From the NCBI GenBank assembly GCA_051745935.1, contig JBNJEM010000233.1, positions 1 through 10,705 on the forward strand: DNA of 10,705 nt. Direction: 5' to 3'. How positions within the stretch are numbered: position 1 is the first letter of the stretch; each line of letters begins with the position of its first letter. The notes under the pieces were generated by a model. The model ran no database searches and was not told the origin of the DNA. It saw nothing but the letters and a program-made list of their open reading frames with translations. This DNA comes from JBNJEM01 sp051745935 (lineage in GTDB: Bacteria > Planctomycetota > Planctomycetia > Pirellulales > Pirellulaceae). Positions 1 through 6,216 of the stretch are shown one piece after another. The position numbers were made by a program, and so were the translations under genes.

Positions 1-1
1 T

Positions 2-199
2 CGGGGGCAATCCGAAATATATCGTTCATTTTCAGGGTACAATACATATCCAGTCGCGGATGACTTTGTCCGCCGAAAGTCCGACCAACGGGAGGACGGT
101 TTGCGCCGGGCAGTTTTCCACCCGGACGAATCCGACCGCCTGAAATATATCTTGTGTCATACACCCATGGCCAGCGAATATCAATATCCATCTTGTTAA
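2..199 (+). other. Open frame of unknown function, cut by window edge
   Basis: The frame is open from base 2 to a TAA at 197-199, and its true start would lie left of the window. It includes the string VADDFVRRKSDQREDGLRR followed by a part ending RLKY. I do not recognise a family. The stretch at 53-148 is about 90% identical, with no indels, to DNA inside the group II intron on the other strand (5424-5519). Ten substitutions over 32 codons gave only four silent changes, so the comparison does not prove coding. It may instead be a relic of intron DNA in the opposite orientation. Confidence 0.25.
53..148 (+). repeat. 96-nt dispersed repeat, copy A (copy B at 5424-5519 on minus)
   Basis: Direct comparison with the reverse complement of 5424-5519 shows 10 substitutions in 96 positions and no gaps. 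Similarity fades on both sides, at about 45 and 152. Copy B lies between the 5' ribozyme half and the reverse-transcriptase start of the intron at 4848-6117. Copy A has no other intron parts beside it inside the window. Confidence 0.7.
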
Positions 200-415
200 T
201 TGGTCGCTGAGAGTGTGGTAGAATGGGCCTTCGAAGGTCGCCCATCGCGCGGCTTTCAGCCCACGCTCTGATCTGGAACGGAAGTAACCGTTGGTCCGAT
301 TCGCGAATCGTGATTCCCCATGTCCTGTTTGCCCGCGGGGCGGGGGGGCCGCTCAGCCAATTCGCGGCACTGCATCCGGATACATCCGGGGGCGTATCGC
401 GATAAGCTGCGGTGA

Positions 416-444
416 TTGACTGGCAGCCCCGTATTGGGTATGCG
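416..444 (+). promoter_or_regulatory. Possible sigma-70-type promoter for the deacetylase gene
   Basis: TTGACT at 416-421 and TATGCG at 439-444 are separated by 17 bases, ahead of the strong ribosome binding site at 462-470. The -35 box is good and the -10 box is weak. The rest of 200-478 shows no convincing gene. Confidence 0.3.
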
Positions 445-461
445 TGAGACGCTGCCCGCCT

Positions 462-470
462 AAAGGAGGT
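462..470 (+). promoter_or_regulatory. Strong Shine-Dalgarno that fixes the GTG start at 479
   Basis: AAAGGAGGT is a full match to the anti-Shine-Dalgarno. It ends 8 bases before the GTG at 479, which immediately precedes a twin-arginine signal peptide. This decides the start despite the non-ATG codon. Confidence 0.85.
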
Positions 471-478
471 ATTTCATT

Positions 479-2359
479 GTGAGCGAGATCACACGACGAG
501 GGTTTCTGCGGAAGACGACCGTGGCGGGTAGTCTCTTGGTCACGCACGGCCTGGGGAAAGCTCATGGAAAAGCCTCACCGGCGGCATCCCCCGGTGGCGT
601 GGCGGGCATGACCACGCATTCACCGATCATCGTGATCACCGAGCCGACAGGGCGCGACGTTAATCCGCGTGGTCGCGCGTGGCGATATATCGAAGAAGTA
701 CTCGAGCATGCCGGACTCTTTTTTGACCAAATGTCACTCGCGGATTTGCCCGCGCTACTCAACCGTTCGCATGGCATTGCTCTGCTGGTGGGGGAGTTGC
801 GTTTGACCGCGGAACAACGCCGGACACTCAGCACGTTCGTCCGCGGCGGTGGCGTGCTGATCGGGATCGGCGGCACCTCCGGCTTGGACCCGGTTTTCGG
901 GGTCGGCGCCAAACGGCCATTGGCGGAAGGCTGGATGAAGGTGATCCAGGAGGACCATCCCTTGACGGCGAACTTGCGTAGCTCGTTGCACGTGTTTGGG
1001 GGCTTTGCCGTTGAGAACGATTCCGCGACTTCGCTGGCGAAGATTGAATCGGGCAGACAAGGTGCCAAAGGCAGCGCAATCCTGGAAAACCAGTTCGGGA
1101 AAGGCCGTGCCGTGCTGTTGGCGCCCGATCTGGTTTTCTCCATTGTTCACATGCAACAGGGCCTGACTGTGTTGCAAGACGGCAGGCCGCCGGCGGACGG
1201 GTCGGCGTTGATTGACGATGGTGAGCTGAAGGCCGAGGACGGTTCGGTATTGGATTGGGAGCGGGACCGGACCGTGATGGAAGCGGATGGGGCGCCCGTG
1301 TTTCTGGAGCCGATCAGCGATGAACTGCGGGCGATTATTCTGCGCTGCATTTTTCACGGAGCCGCGCATCAGGGCGTTAGGCTGCCCATGCTCTGGTACT
1401 GGCCACGCTGTCTTCCGGCGGTCGGTCATATTTCACACGACACGGACGGCAACGATCCGGACAGGGCCGTGGCGTTGCTGGAGGTCATGAATCGCTGCGA
1501 CGTGAAATCGACCTGGTGCACGCTGTTTCCTGGCGGGTATCCCAAAGAGTTCCACGAGACCTTGAAGCAGCAAGGATACGAGATTGCCTTGCACTATGAT
1601 GCCAGGACCGGTGCCGCGCGGACGTCCTGGTCAAAAAAGAATTTCGTACTGCAACACCAGTGGCTCAAGGAGGAAGCGGGGCTCAGCCATATCACGTCCA
1701 ACAAGAACCACTATACACGCTGGGAAGGGAGGCTTGATTTTTTCCGCTGGTGCGAACAGGTTGGTATTGATTCCGACCAGACCCGCGGTGGTAGCAAGCA
1801 GGGCACGATAGGCTTTCCCCTCGGGGGCTCTCACCCCTATTTTCCGTTGGACGACGAAACGGATCCACCGCGGCGTCTGAACGTGCTTGAAGTCAACATG
1901 CTGACGCAGGATTTGGTCGTTGTCTGCCCGCGCGAGTATGGCAAGGAGTTGGTGGATTCCGTGTTACGGCAACACGGCGTCGCGCACTTCCTGTTTCATC
2001 CCGCCCATATTCAAAAGGCTGGTGTTGCCGATACACTGTCCGAACTGGTTCAGTACGGCAGATCACAAGGGCTGGAATGGTGGACCAACGGACAAATCCA
2101 CCAATGGGAGACGCGGCGCCGCGGCGTGCGGGCGCGATTTGACTCGCTCCACGCCGTCACGCTGGTCCCGGAAAAACCGCTCAGCGAGGCGACGTTGCTG
2201 TTCTTGAAATCGGAGACGGAGGAGGAGGGGGAGGCGGAGGCGGCGTCCATCCGCGTCAACGATCAACCCGTGAAGATCGACCGACGTACGCTATATGGCT
2301 TTGAGTTCGACGCCGTGACGCTGGATTTAACAGGTGAGGCCAAGGTGGAAATGCTGTAA
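479..2359 (+). CDS. Tat-exported polysaccharide-deacetylase-like protein
   Basis: The product has 626 residues and starts at GTG behind a perfect ribosome binding site. Residues 1-30 form a twin-arginine signal peptide (TRRGFLRK followed by a hydrophobic run), so the folded protein is probably exported. Residues about 48-225 look like an alpha/beta ThuA/glutaminase-like domain, with a GGGVLIGIGG turn and a closing GKGRAVLLAPD. Residues about 310-545 resemble the NodB/polysaccharide deacetylase fold: GHISHDTDG (317-325) sits where the TFDDG metal and catalytic motif is expected, EIALHYDA (368-375) where the second motif is, and FLFHPAHI (504-511) supplies a late histidine. Residues about 550-626 form a beta-rich C-terminal domain with an acidic EEEGEAEAE-like patch. 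Known family members remove acyl groups from polysaccharides or peptidoglycan. The substrate here is unknown, and the non-canonical first motif means activity is not assured. It appears monocistronic and lies outside the cassette array. Confidence 0.8.
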   Translation: MSEITRRGFLRKTTVAGSLLVTHGLGKAHGKASPAASPGGVAGMTTHSPIIVITEPTGRDVNPRGRAWRYIEEVLEHAGLFFDQMSLADLPALLNRSHGIALLVGELRLTAEQRRTLSTFVRGGGVLIGIGGTSGLDPVFGVGAKRPLAEGWMKVIQEDHPLTANLRSSLHVFGGFAVENDSATSLAKIESGRQGAKGSAILENQFGKGRAVLLAPDLVFSIVHMQQGLTVLQDGRPPADGSALIDDGELKAEDGSVLDWERDRTVMEADGAPVFLEPISDELRAIILRCIFHGAAHQGVRLPMLWYWPRCLPAVGHISHDTDGNDPDRAVALLEVMNRCDVKSTWCTLFPGGYPKEFHETLKQQGYEIALHYDARTGAARTSWSKKNFVLQHQWLKEEAGLSHITSNKNHYTRWEGRLDFFRWCEQVGIDSDQTRGGSKQGTIGFPLGGSHPYFPLDDETDPPRRLNVLEVNMLTQDLVVVCPREYGKELVDSVLRQHGVAHFLFHPAHIQKAGVADTLSELVQYGRSQGLEWWTNGQIHQWETRRRGVRARFDSLHAVTLVPEKPLSEATLLFLKSETEEEGEAEAASIRVNDQPVKIDRRTLYGFEFDAVTLDLTGEAKVEML

Positions 2360-2549
2360 GAACCGATAACAAAAGCACGCGGACGTCCCGTTCCTCCCCG
2401 ACCATCCAATGACGTCAGCCTCACGCTCTGTGCTGGTGTTCCGTCTGTTTGTCCAGTATTTATGATGGGTGCTGCAAATCCAGTAGCGGTTGTAGTCGCT
2501 CTTTTCTAAGTACATAGTTCGGCCTCAGTGACACGGTTGACGAAAGGCA

Positions 2550-2830
2550 GTGCAAGCATCCTCCGCAGTCTTGATCGCTCGTTTACGCGAGACATTTGGC
2601 GGGCGCCGTTGCGTCTCGGGTTGGTTCGGATATGGGGACGTGCTTTTCTTGGGGTTCGGCGAAGAAGCTCTCCCGGAACGCGACATCGGATGGCCAACGC
2701 GTGACGCCGCTGTTTTAGTTGGAGACCAACTTTGCGGACTGGCGCGTAGAGGGCCCTGCAACTGCCGCGTCGGCTGAGTCGGATCGTTCGGCTTTGGAGC
2801 AGGCCACTGAATCACTAATCGGAAGGTCGA
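2550..2830 (+). pseudogene. Frameshifted, truncated cassette-type gene of unknown function
   Basis: From the GTG at 2550 (GAAAGG upstream) one frame reads ARLRETFGGRR and then GYGDVLFLGFGEEALPERD. From about 2717 the conserved-looking continuation, ETNFADWRVEGPATAAS and later EQATESLIGRS, is in another frame. I recall a small conserved bacterial family with exactly this order (GYGDVLFLGFG, then TNFADWRVEGP, then LIGRS), but I know no function for it. One frameshift near 2705-2718 explains the split. After the GRS codons ending at 2829 the family-like sequence stops abruptly, and the usual C-terminal part is missing. The gene therefore looks dead twice over. Confidence 0.6.
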
Positions 2831-2881
2831 GTTTTATGGCAGAATCCATGCCGTTACCCGGCAGAACCGGGCAGGTTAGCT
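2831..2881 (+). other. Possible attC-site remnant (right half)
   Basis: Immediately after the truncated gene comes GTTTTATGGCAGAATC, similar to the loop regions of the two other interrupted attC-like sites (GTTTTGAATGGAGAATC at 6151 and GTTTTGAAAATGG at 7619). It is followed by a GC-rich inverted stretch (CCCGG, then CCGGG) and GTTAGCT at 2875-2881, a near match to the GTTRRRY core. The left arm is absent. This is tentative. Confidence 0.25.
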
Positions 2882-2937
2882 TAGCTTGGTCATTCGGGCC
2901 AATTGAATACGTTCCCTCAATGGTGTAGCATCGAACC

Positions 2938-3188
2938 GTGCCTGTTGTCAGCAGATTCTTCGGTATCGCCATCGCGTTTTACTGGCAGGATCACCTGCCT
3001 CCACACTGCCACGCCACGTATAGCGGGGACGAGGCGACGATCGAGATTCGCACGGGCAACGTCATTCGCGGGTTACTGCCACGTCCCTTGTTGAAGAATG
3101 GCGCCAACAGCATGTCCTTGAGCTGTTGGACAACTGGGAGCGCGCACGCCAGAGACAGGCGCTCGCGTACATTGCTGGATTGGAGTAA
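2938..3188 (+). pseudogene. DUF4160 protein gene with a frameshift
   Basis: The GTG at 2938 opens MPVVSRFFGIAIAFYWQDH, then PPHCHATYSGDEA and IRTGNVIRGLLPR, a clear DUF4160 N-terminus. After the codons for LPR (about 3085) the conserved C-terminus continues in another frame: LVEEWRQQHVLELLDNWERA, ending AYIAGLE with TAA at 3186-3188. Family members normally have roughly four residues between LPR and LVEEW, whereas here only two bases remain, so a short deletion is the likely cause. The original frame runs on into the next gene and would give an out-of-frame fusion. DUF4160 genes commonly sit directly ahead of DUF2442 genes, as here, with 4 bases between this stop and the next ATG. Confidence 0.75.
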
Positions 3189-3192
3189 GACC

Positions 3193-3465
3193 ATGATTCT
3201 CCATGTCACCGAGGCGCGGTACGAACGGGATTACATCGTGTACCTCAAGTTTAACGATGGAGCGGAGGGATTCGTCGACTTGGCCGAGGAACTCTACGGC
3301 GAGATGTTCGAGCCACTCAAGGATATGGGCCTCTTCAGGTCCGTCCGACTCGATCCAGAGCTAAAAACCATCGCTTGGGCCAACGGGGCCGACCTTGCCC
3401 CCGAATTCCTCCACGACCGCCTGGTCGTACCGGCCGAACAAGGCGATCAAGCGGAACACCAGTAG
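3193..3465 (+). CDS. DUF2442 domain protein
   Basis: The product has 90 residues, with an ATG start 4 bases after the broken DUF4160 gene's stop. Visible DUF2442 features are MILHVTEARYERDYIVYLKF, then the GAEGFVDLAEEL turn, FEPLKDMGLFRSVRLDPE and TIAWANGADLAPEFLHD. The protein is intact and of normal length. DUF4160/DUF2442 pairs are often regarded as toxin-antitoxin-like modules, but I know of no firm biochemical role, so this is inference. The 3' end of the gene runs into the attC-like site at 3433-3516, as is common for cassette genes. Its partner is frameshifted, so any two-component function is probably lost. Confidence 0.8.
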   Translation: MILHVTEARYERDYIVYLKFNDGAEGFVDLAEELYGEMFEPLKDMGLFRSVRLDPELKTIAWANGADLAPEFLHDRLVVPAEQGDQAEHQ

Positions 3466-3516
3466 CCGGCCGCTTCGCGTCCGTCTATTGGTGTCCGCTT
3501 ATCGCTGGCGTTATCC
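3433..3516 (+). other. attC-like integron recombination site
   Basis: The site is 84 bases, within the usual attC length range. An AAC triplet at 3437-3439 (GCCGAAC) faces GTTATCC at 3510-3516. Inner arms AAGCGGAACACCA (3449-3461) and TGGTGTCCGCTT (3489-3500) pair fully except for one extra A on the left arm, the unpaired-base asymmetry typical of attC sites. The right core departs from GTTRRRY at two places, so this is attC-like rather than textbook. It separates the DUF2442 gene from the next gene, whose ATG is 12 bases beyond. Confidence 0.65.
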
Positions 3517-3527
3517 GCTTGAACTTC

Positions 3528-4043
3528 ATGAATCAGACATCGACGAATCCGTACGATCCACCAAGCGCTGCTCACTCAGTGTCGGCGGAACGGCCGCGCG
3601 GTCAGCAACTGTTTCCGCTTTGGATATGGCTTGGTGTCGCGGTCTTGGCATCGTTCTTTGGCACACCGCCTGATCCGATTTCAATGATCATCGCTTTGGC
3701 GTATGGATTGATCTCGTTTTGGGTTGGCGCAATTCTCGGTTCATCGCTCAAAATGAGCGTCCGAATAATTCCCGCCGTCCTCTGGTGCATCCCGGCTATC
3801 GCTTTGGCATTATTGAACTCATTATACTTCTTCCTGGTTGTTTGGCTTTGCTATCTAATGGTGAGCATCATCATTGGCTTCTGGGCATCGCGTCGAATCA
3901 ACAACGGACGATTACGCATTATTCTGTATTTCTCGGCAGGCTATGTGCTCGGATCCGTGGTCGGGGCGCTGGGTACCGTTGCTGGCGCTGTTTTAGGAGC
4001 ACTCCTGGCAAAAAGCTCATTGGCGAAGCCGGATAGCAGATGA
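3528..4043 (+). CDS. Small integral membrane protein with NPYDPP N-terminus
   Basis: The product has 171 residues. I chose the ATG at 3528 because upstream codons in frame would overlap the attC-like site and the DUF2442 gene. The N-terminus MNQTSTNPYDPPSAAHS is a short polar tail of a type frequent in planctomycete membrane proteins. Hydrophobic segments follow at about residues 29-45, 50-72, 79-98, 99-117 and 127-160. A basic turn (SRRINNGRLR) comes before the last segment, which is glycine- and alanine-rich and may form two helices. No catalytic motif is seen. It sits directly after an attC-like site, as the first gene of a cassette would. Function unknown. Confidence 0.75.
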   Translation: MNQTSTNPYDPPSAAHSVSAERPRGQQLFPLWIWLGVAVLASFFGTPPDPISMIIALAYGLISFWVGAILGSSLKMSVRIIPAVLWCIPAIALALLNSLYFFLVVWLCYLMVSIIIGFWASRRINNGRLRIILYFSAGYVLGSVVGALGTVAGAVLGALLAKSSLAKPDSR

Positions 4044-4188
4044 CTGGGCGTTGGACGGGATCGGCTACATCCTCGGCAGTTCAGCGGTTAGACTATTGGA
4101 AAGGTTTGTTGACAGTTCGGGCTTGTTCGTGCTGGTCCGTCGCCCATTAACTTCGCCGTTCCGCCAATACTGGATTACCTGCCGTGAG

Positions 4189-4830
4189 ATGCAACCGAAC
4201 CTTTGCCGCACAGGCGTGACCGACCTAACTGACGCTGAACTGCTGCTGTTTGACATCATTGCAACGAGGGGTGGTACGTATCGATTCTTCCACCCAGATG
4301 TTTTTCCGCTTCAATACAACTATCCGTCACATGAACTTGACGCTCAAACGCTGGTCGACACGCTGAGGCGCTTTGAATCGATTGGCTGGACCGGTGGTGT
4401 GGACTTCGTGGATCAACGGTCGCGATCAAATAGGTCAATTCGAATCACCAACGCAGGTGCTGAACTCTGGGAAGCTGAACGCAGACCCGACTGGACACGA
4501 TTCGTGATGGAATGGTATCGTCGCTCAATTGGCGATTCGGCGCGTCACCGCGTTTCCGTTTTGGGGCATTCGCCGTCTGTGTGTCGACAATTCTTTGACG
4601 TATCGTGTGAATGTGGGTTCTTCGATTACGACGGAGGCCGCGTGCTCACTGCCTCAGCACGACGTCGACTGATCTATTGGCGGCCAAAACAAACGGTGTA
4701 TCTTGTGTCGGCATGGCTCAACTCATGGCACAATCCAACCGACTGGTTGTACTTTCAAATGCATCGCACGTGGTGGAGATTTCCAGATGAGATTGGTACA
4801 CTTTGGGAATTCCCGTCTGCCGAAGACTGA
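4189..4830 (+). CDS. Winged-helix-like protein of unknown function
   Basis: The product is 213 residues from the ATG at 4189. The frame extends upstream to a TTG at 4051, but those 46 residues look unlike the rest, so the ATG is preferred. Residues about 10-95 look like a winged-helix domain: LTDAELLLFDIIATRGGTYR, then SHELDAQTLVDTLRRFESIG, a wing-like stretch, and ITNAGAELWEAERRPDW. The second half (FVMEWYRRSI, then RRRLIYWRPKQTVYLVSAWL and WWRFPDE) is rich in Trp and Arg. I recall similar uncharacterised planctomycete proteins but no function. The codons look lower in GC than the intron and the genes to the right, fitting an acquired cassette. Eight bases after the stop is AACAAGGC, the left edge of an interrupted attC-like site. 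Confidence 0.7.
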   Translation: MQPNLCRTGVTDLTDAELLLFDIIATRGGTYRFFHPDVFPLQYNYPSHELDAQTLVDTLRRFESIGWTGGVDFVDQRSRSNRSIRITNAGAELWEAERRPDWTRFVMEWYRRSIGDSARHRVSVLGHSPSVCRQFFDVSCECGFFDYDGGRVLTASARRRLIYWRPKQTVYLVSAWLNSWHNPTDWLYFQMHRTWWRFPDEIGTLWEFPSAED

Positions 4831-4831
4831 A

Positions 4832-4847
4832 CACAAACAAGGCAGAA
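4832..4847 (+). other. Left edge of attC-like site 2, split by a group II intron
   Basis: AACAAGGCAGAA here matches the left edge of the intact attC-like site (AACAAGGCGATC at 3437). The group II intron begins at once on its right. The rest of the site is found on the far side of the intron at 6118-6202. Confidence 0.5.
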
Positions 4848-4919
4848 ATCGGGTAGCCGGGCGGGTTGCCCCGCCCAGCCCCACGCCACCTAGCAAGCGG
4901 GTCCGCACTAGGCGGTTCC
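4848..4919 (-). ncRNA. Group II intron domains V and VI
   Basis: Read on minus, domain V begins GAACCGCCTAGTGCGG. CCGCCTAG pairs with CTAGGTGG around an apical GCGGACCCGC hairpin. The CGC triad, rather than AGC, is typical of group IIC. Domain VI follows as a perfect 7-bp stem, GGGCGGG/CCCGCCC, capped by a GCAA tetraloop, and then CTACCCGAT. No bulged branch-point A is obvious, fitting the hydrolytic splicing common in IIC introns. Confidence 0.75.
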
Positions 4920-5377
4920 ACGAAGAGGAGCAATCTGCCCCCAGAGCTGCTTGAGCGAGGGAAGCCCTTGTTGCTCCAGCCACTTGTTCGCCCGTCGCGT
5001 AGCGCATGGCAGGCGTCCGAGACATCCGCCAATCGCGTTTGCGACTGATCGCGTGTTTGATCGCCATCTCAAGATCCACGCCCAGGTGCACCAGGTGGCG
5101 GACCTTGGTGCGGGGATAACGCCACGGTTTCCAGTAACCCGTCCGCACCCGATGGCGTATCCAACCGTCCAGCTCCACAAATTCGTCGAACTGGCGTGCC
5201 AGGCCGAAGTAGCCTATCCAACCTCGCGGGTAGCGACTGAGCTCGGTCAAACCGTTTGATCGTCATGCCGTCCGGGCCGGGAGCACCCCGGTTCCGTCGG
5301 AGCTGGCGCCAAGCTCGCTGGAGGTTGTGCACGTCGACAATCTGCGCCATCAAAGCGTCTTCTGGAGACGCGTTCAA
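4908..5377 (-). pseudogene. Collapsed group II intron reverse transcriptase/maturase
   Basis: From an ATG at 5375-5377 (minus) the frame gives MNASPEDALMAQIVDVHNL, then QRAWRQLRRNRGAPGPDGMT, the classic start of intron reverse transcriptases. At about 5250-5262 it jumps directly, and out of frame, to LSRYPRGWIGYFGLARQF, the start of the C-terminal maturase (GIIM) domain. That domain continues through WKPWRYPRTKVRHLVHLG and WRMSRTPAMRYA. The whole catalytic core, including the YxDD box, is gone (roughly 250-280 residues by comparison with the family). A second, one-base frameshift lies after MRYAT, where NKWLEQQGLPSLKQLW resumes in a new frame and ends at the stop 4908-4910. The protein is therefore doubly broken. 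Confidence 0.85.
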
Positions 5378-5423
5378 GGCTGGCTGATCGTTGAGCGCCG
5401 GATCGGTCGACTCCGGTCGGAGT

Positions 5424-5519
5424 GTATTTCAGGCGGTTGGATTTTTCCGGGTGGAAAGCTGCCCGACGCAAGCCGTCCTCCCGTTGGTCGGACTCGCGGC
5501 GGACAACGTCATCCGCGAC
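5424..5519 (-). repeat. 96-nt dispersed repeat, copy B (inside the intron)
   Basis: This is the counterpart of 53-148, about 90% identical and lying between the ribozyme half and the reverse-transcriptase start. The frame here reads VADDVVRRESDQREDGLRR. It is not part of the usual reverse-transcriptase domain, and I cannot assign it to a known ribozyme element. Confidence 0.7.
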
Positions 5520-5619
5520 CGGTATAATTCCGCCAGTCGTGTCGGCTCGTCTTCGCTGAGGACGTCGAACTTCCGCTGCACGGCACCTCGATCCGAGTTC
5601 ATCGGTAGCGCCGCCTTGT

Positions 5620-6117
5620 TCTTCATGGTTTGGCGCTTCCGATCGCCAGTGGAGTGTGGCGGGTTCGTACCATGGGCGCTGCTGACTGCTGGAATCGCCG
5701 CACGGGTTTCACCGCCCGACTCCGGCTTTCGGTCTCAAGCCGACTCCCGGACTTGGACTCCAGCCCTCCCTGGATAAGGGGTACAACCTTCGCCGCGCAA
5801 GCTCTTGATTGACCCAACCGGCTGAACGAAAACGGCTTGGTGCTGGCAGGCCCACTCGCCTGGCCGATCCGGCCTTGTATCACGTTTCTGTTCATAGCCT
5901 CGCGGCTTTGGTGAGAATGCGGCCGACGACGGAGGGGGTGTCGGCCAGGGCGAGCGCATTCGCGGGCTTCCTTCCCACGGCCGGTCACCCGAGCCGCGGT
6001 TGCCCTCACCTCGTACTTTGCTTCCCAAGATCACAGCTGGTATACTGCCTTTCTGAAGGAGTTCGTTCTCGTACAGGGGACTTACACCCCACAAGTTGTA
6101 CACCATGCCAGGCGTAC
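5620..6117 (-). ncRNA. Group II intron 5' ribozyme region (domains I-III)
   Basis: After the 5' terminus the minus strand holds GGGGTGTAAGTCCCC, a small hairpin common near the start of group II introns. A long stem follows: GAATGCG with CGCATTC, and inside it GGCCGAC with GTCGGCC, at about 5918-5963. Then comes GAGGCTATGAACAGAAACGTG, cut here to its core AACAGAAACGTG, which is like domain I sequences of class C introns. Domain boundaries were not resolved by eye. The region is otherwise non-coding, and the open + frame crossing it upstream of 6217 is not a gene. Confidence 0.6.
6073..6104 (-). repeat. 32-bp perfect repeat at intron 5' end (other copy 10357-10388)
   Basis: Both copies read, on +, ACAGGGGACTTACACCCC followed by ACAAGTTGTACACC, with no mismatch over 32 bases. 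Flanking DNA on both sides is different. The core GGGGACTTACACCCC can form a hairpin. Confidence 0.9.
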
Positions 6118-6202
6118 GAATCGCATGCACCGGAGCCGCCGATCCGGTCGGTTTTGAATGGAGAATCACTTGGCGGCGGCCCGGTGATGCTGGTCGTTCG
6201 AC
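6118..6202 (+). other. Right part of attC-like site 2, beyond the intron
   Basis: GCATGCACCGGAGCCGCCG (6123-6141) pairs with CGGCGGCCCGGTGATGC (6174-6190) over 17 base pairs, with two unpaired bases (G6127 and A6134) only on the left arm. That one-sided asymmetry is a hallmark of attC. The loop holds GTTTTGAATGGAGAATC. The right core is GTTCGAC at 6196-6202. The matching AAC edge lies at 4836-4838, across the intron. The next gene starts at 6217. The left spacer is about 9 bases longer than expected, so the exact intron boundary or a small target change is unresolved. Confidence 0.6.
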
Positions 6203-6216
6203 GGCGGAGAGATGCG

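Larger units (their letters stand above)
4848..6117 (-). mobile_element. Group II intron, IIC-attC-like, internally deleted
   Basis: On the minus strand the element starts near 6117 with GTACGCCTGGCATGG (consensus GUGYG-like) and ends near 4848 with CTACCCGAT. It holds a 5' ribozyme half (about 5620-6117), a collapsed reverse transcriptase (4908-5377) and domain V/VI (4848-4919). Total length is about 1.27 kb, against roughly 2 kb for full members, and the loss is mainly in the reverse-transcriptase core. The CGC-type domain V, its position in an attC stem and its orientation against the cassettes all point to class IIC-attC. The outer limits are uncertain by a few bases. It cannot make its own active reverse transcriptase but may still splice or be moved in trans. 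Confidence 0.75.

Noticed and set aside
562..1429. Long minus-strand frames opposite the deacetylase gene
   Set aside because: They are shadows of a strongly supported + strand gene and have no recognisable protein content.
2360..2549. Possible small gene or attC between the deacetylase gene and the first cassette
   Set aside because: GATAAC near 2367 and GTTGAC near 2536 recall attC edges, but no pairing arms were seen and no frame looks coding.
4050..4093. GTTGGAC (4050-4056) and GTTAGAC (4087-4093), both matching the attC core GTTRRRY
   Set aside because: No facing AAC edge or pairing arm was found upstream, so these are half-matches that can occur by chance. The two genes around them may form one cassette.
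5809..6216. Upstream extension of the 122-aa gene to 258 residues
   Set aside because: It reads antisense through the intron ribozyme and the attC stem; the ATG at 6217 has a ribosome binding site and begins the conserved part.
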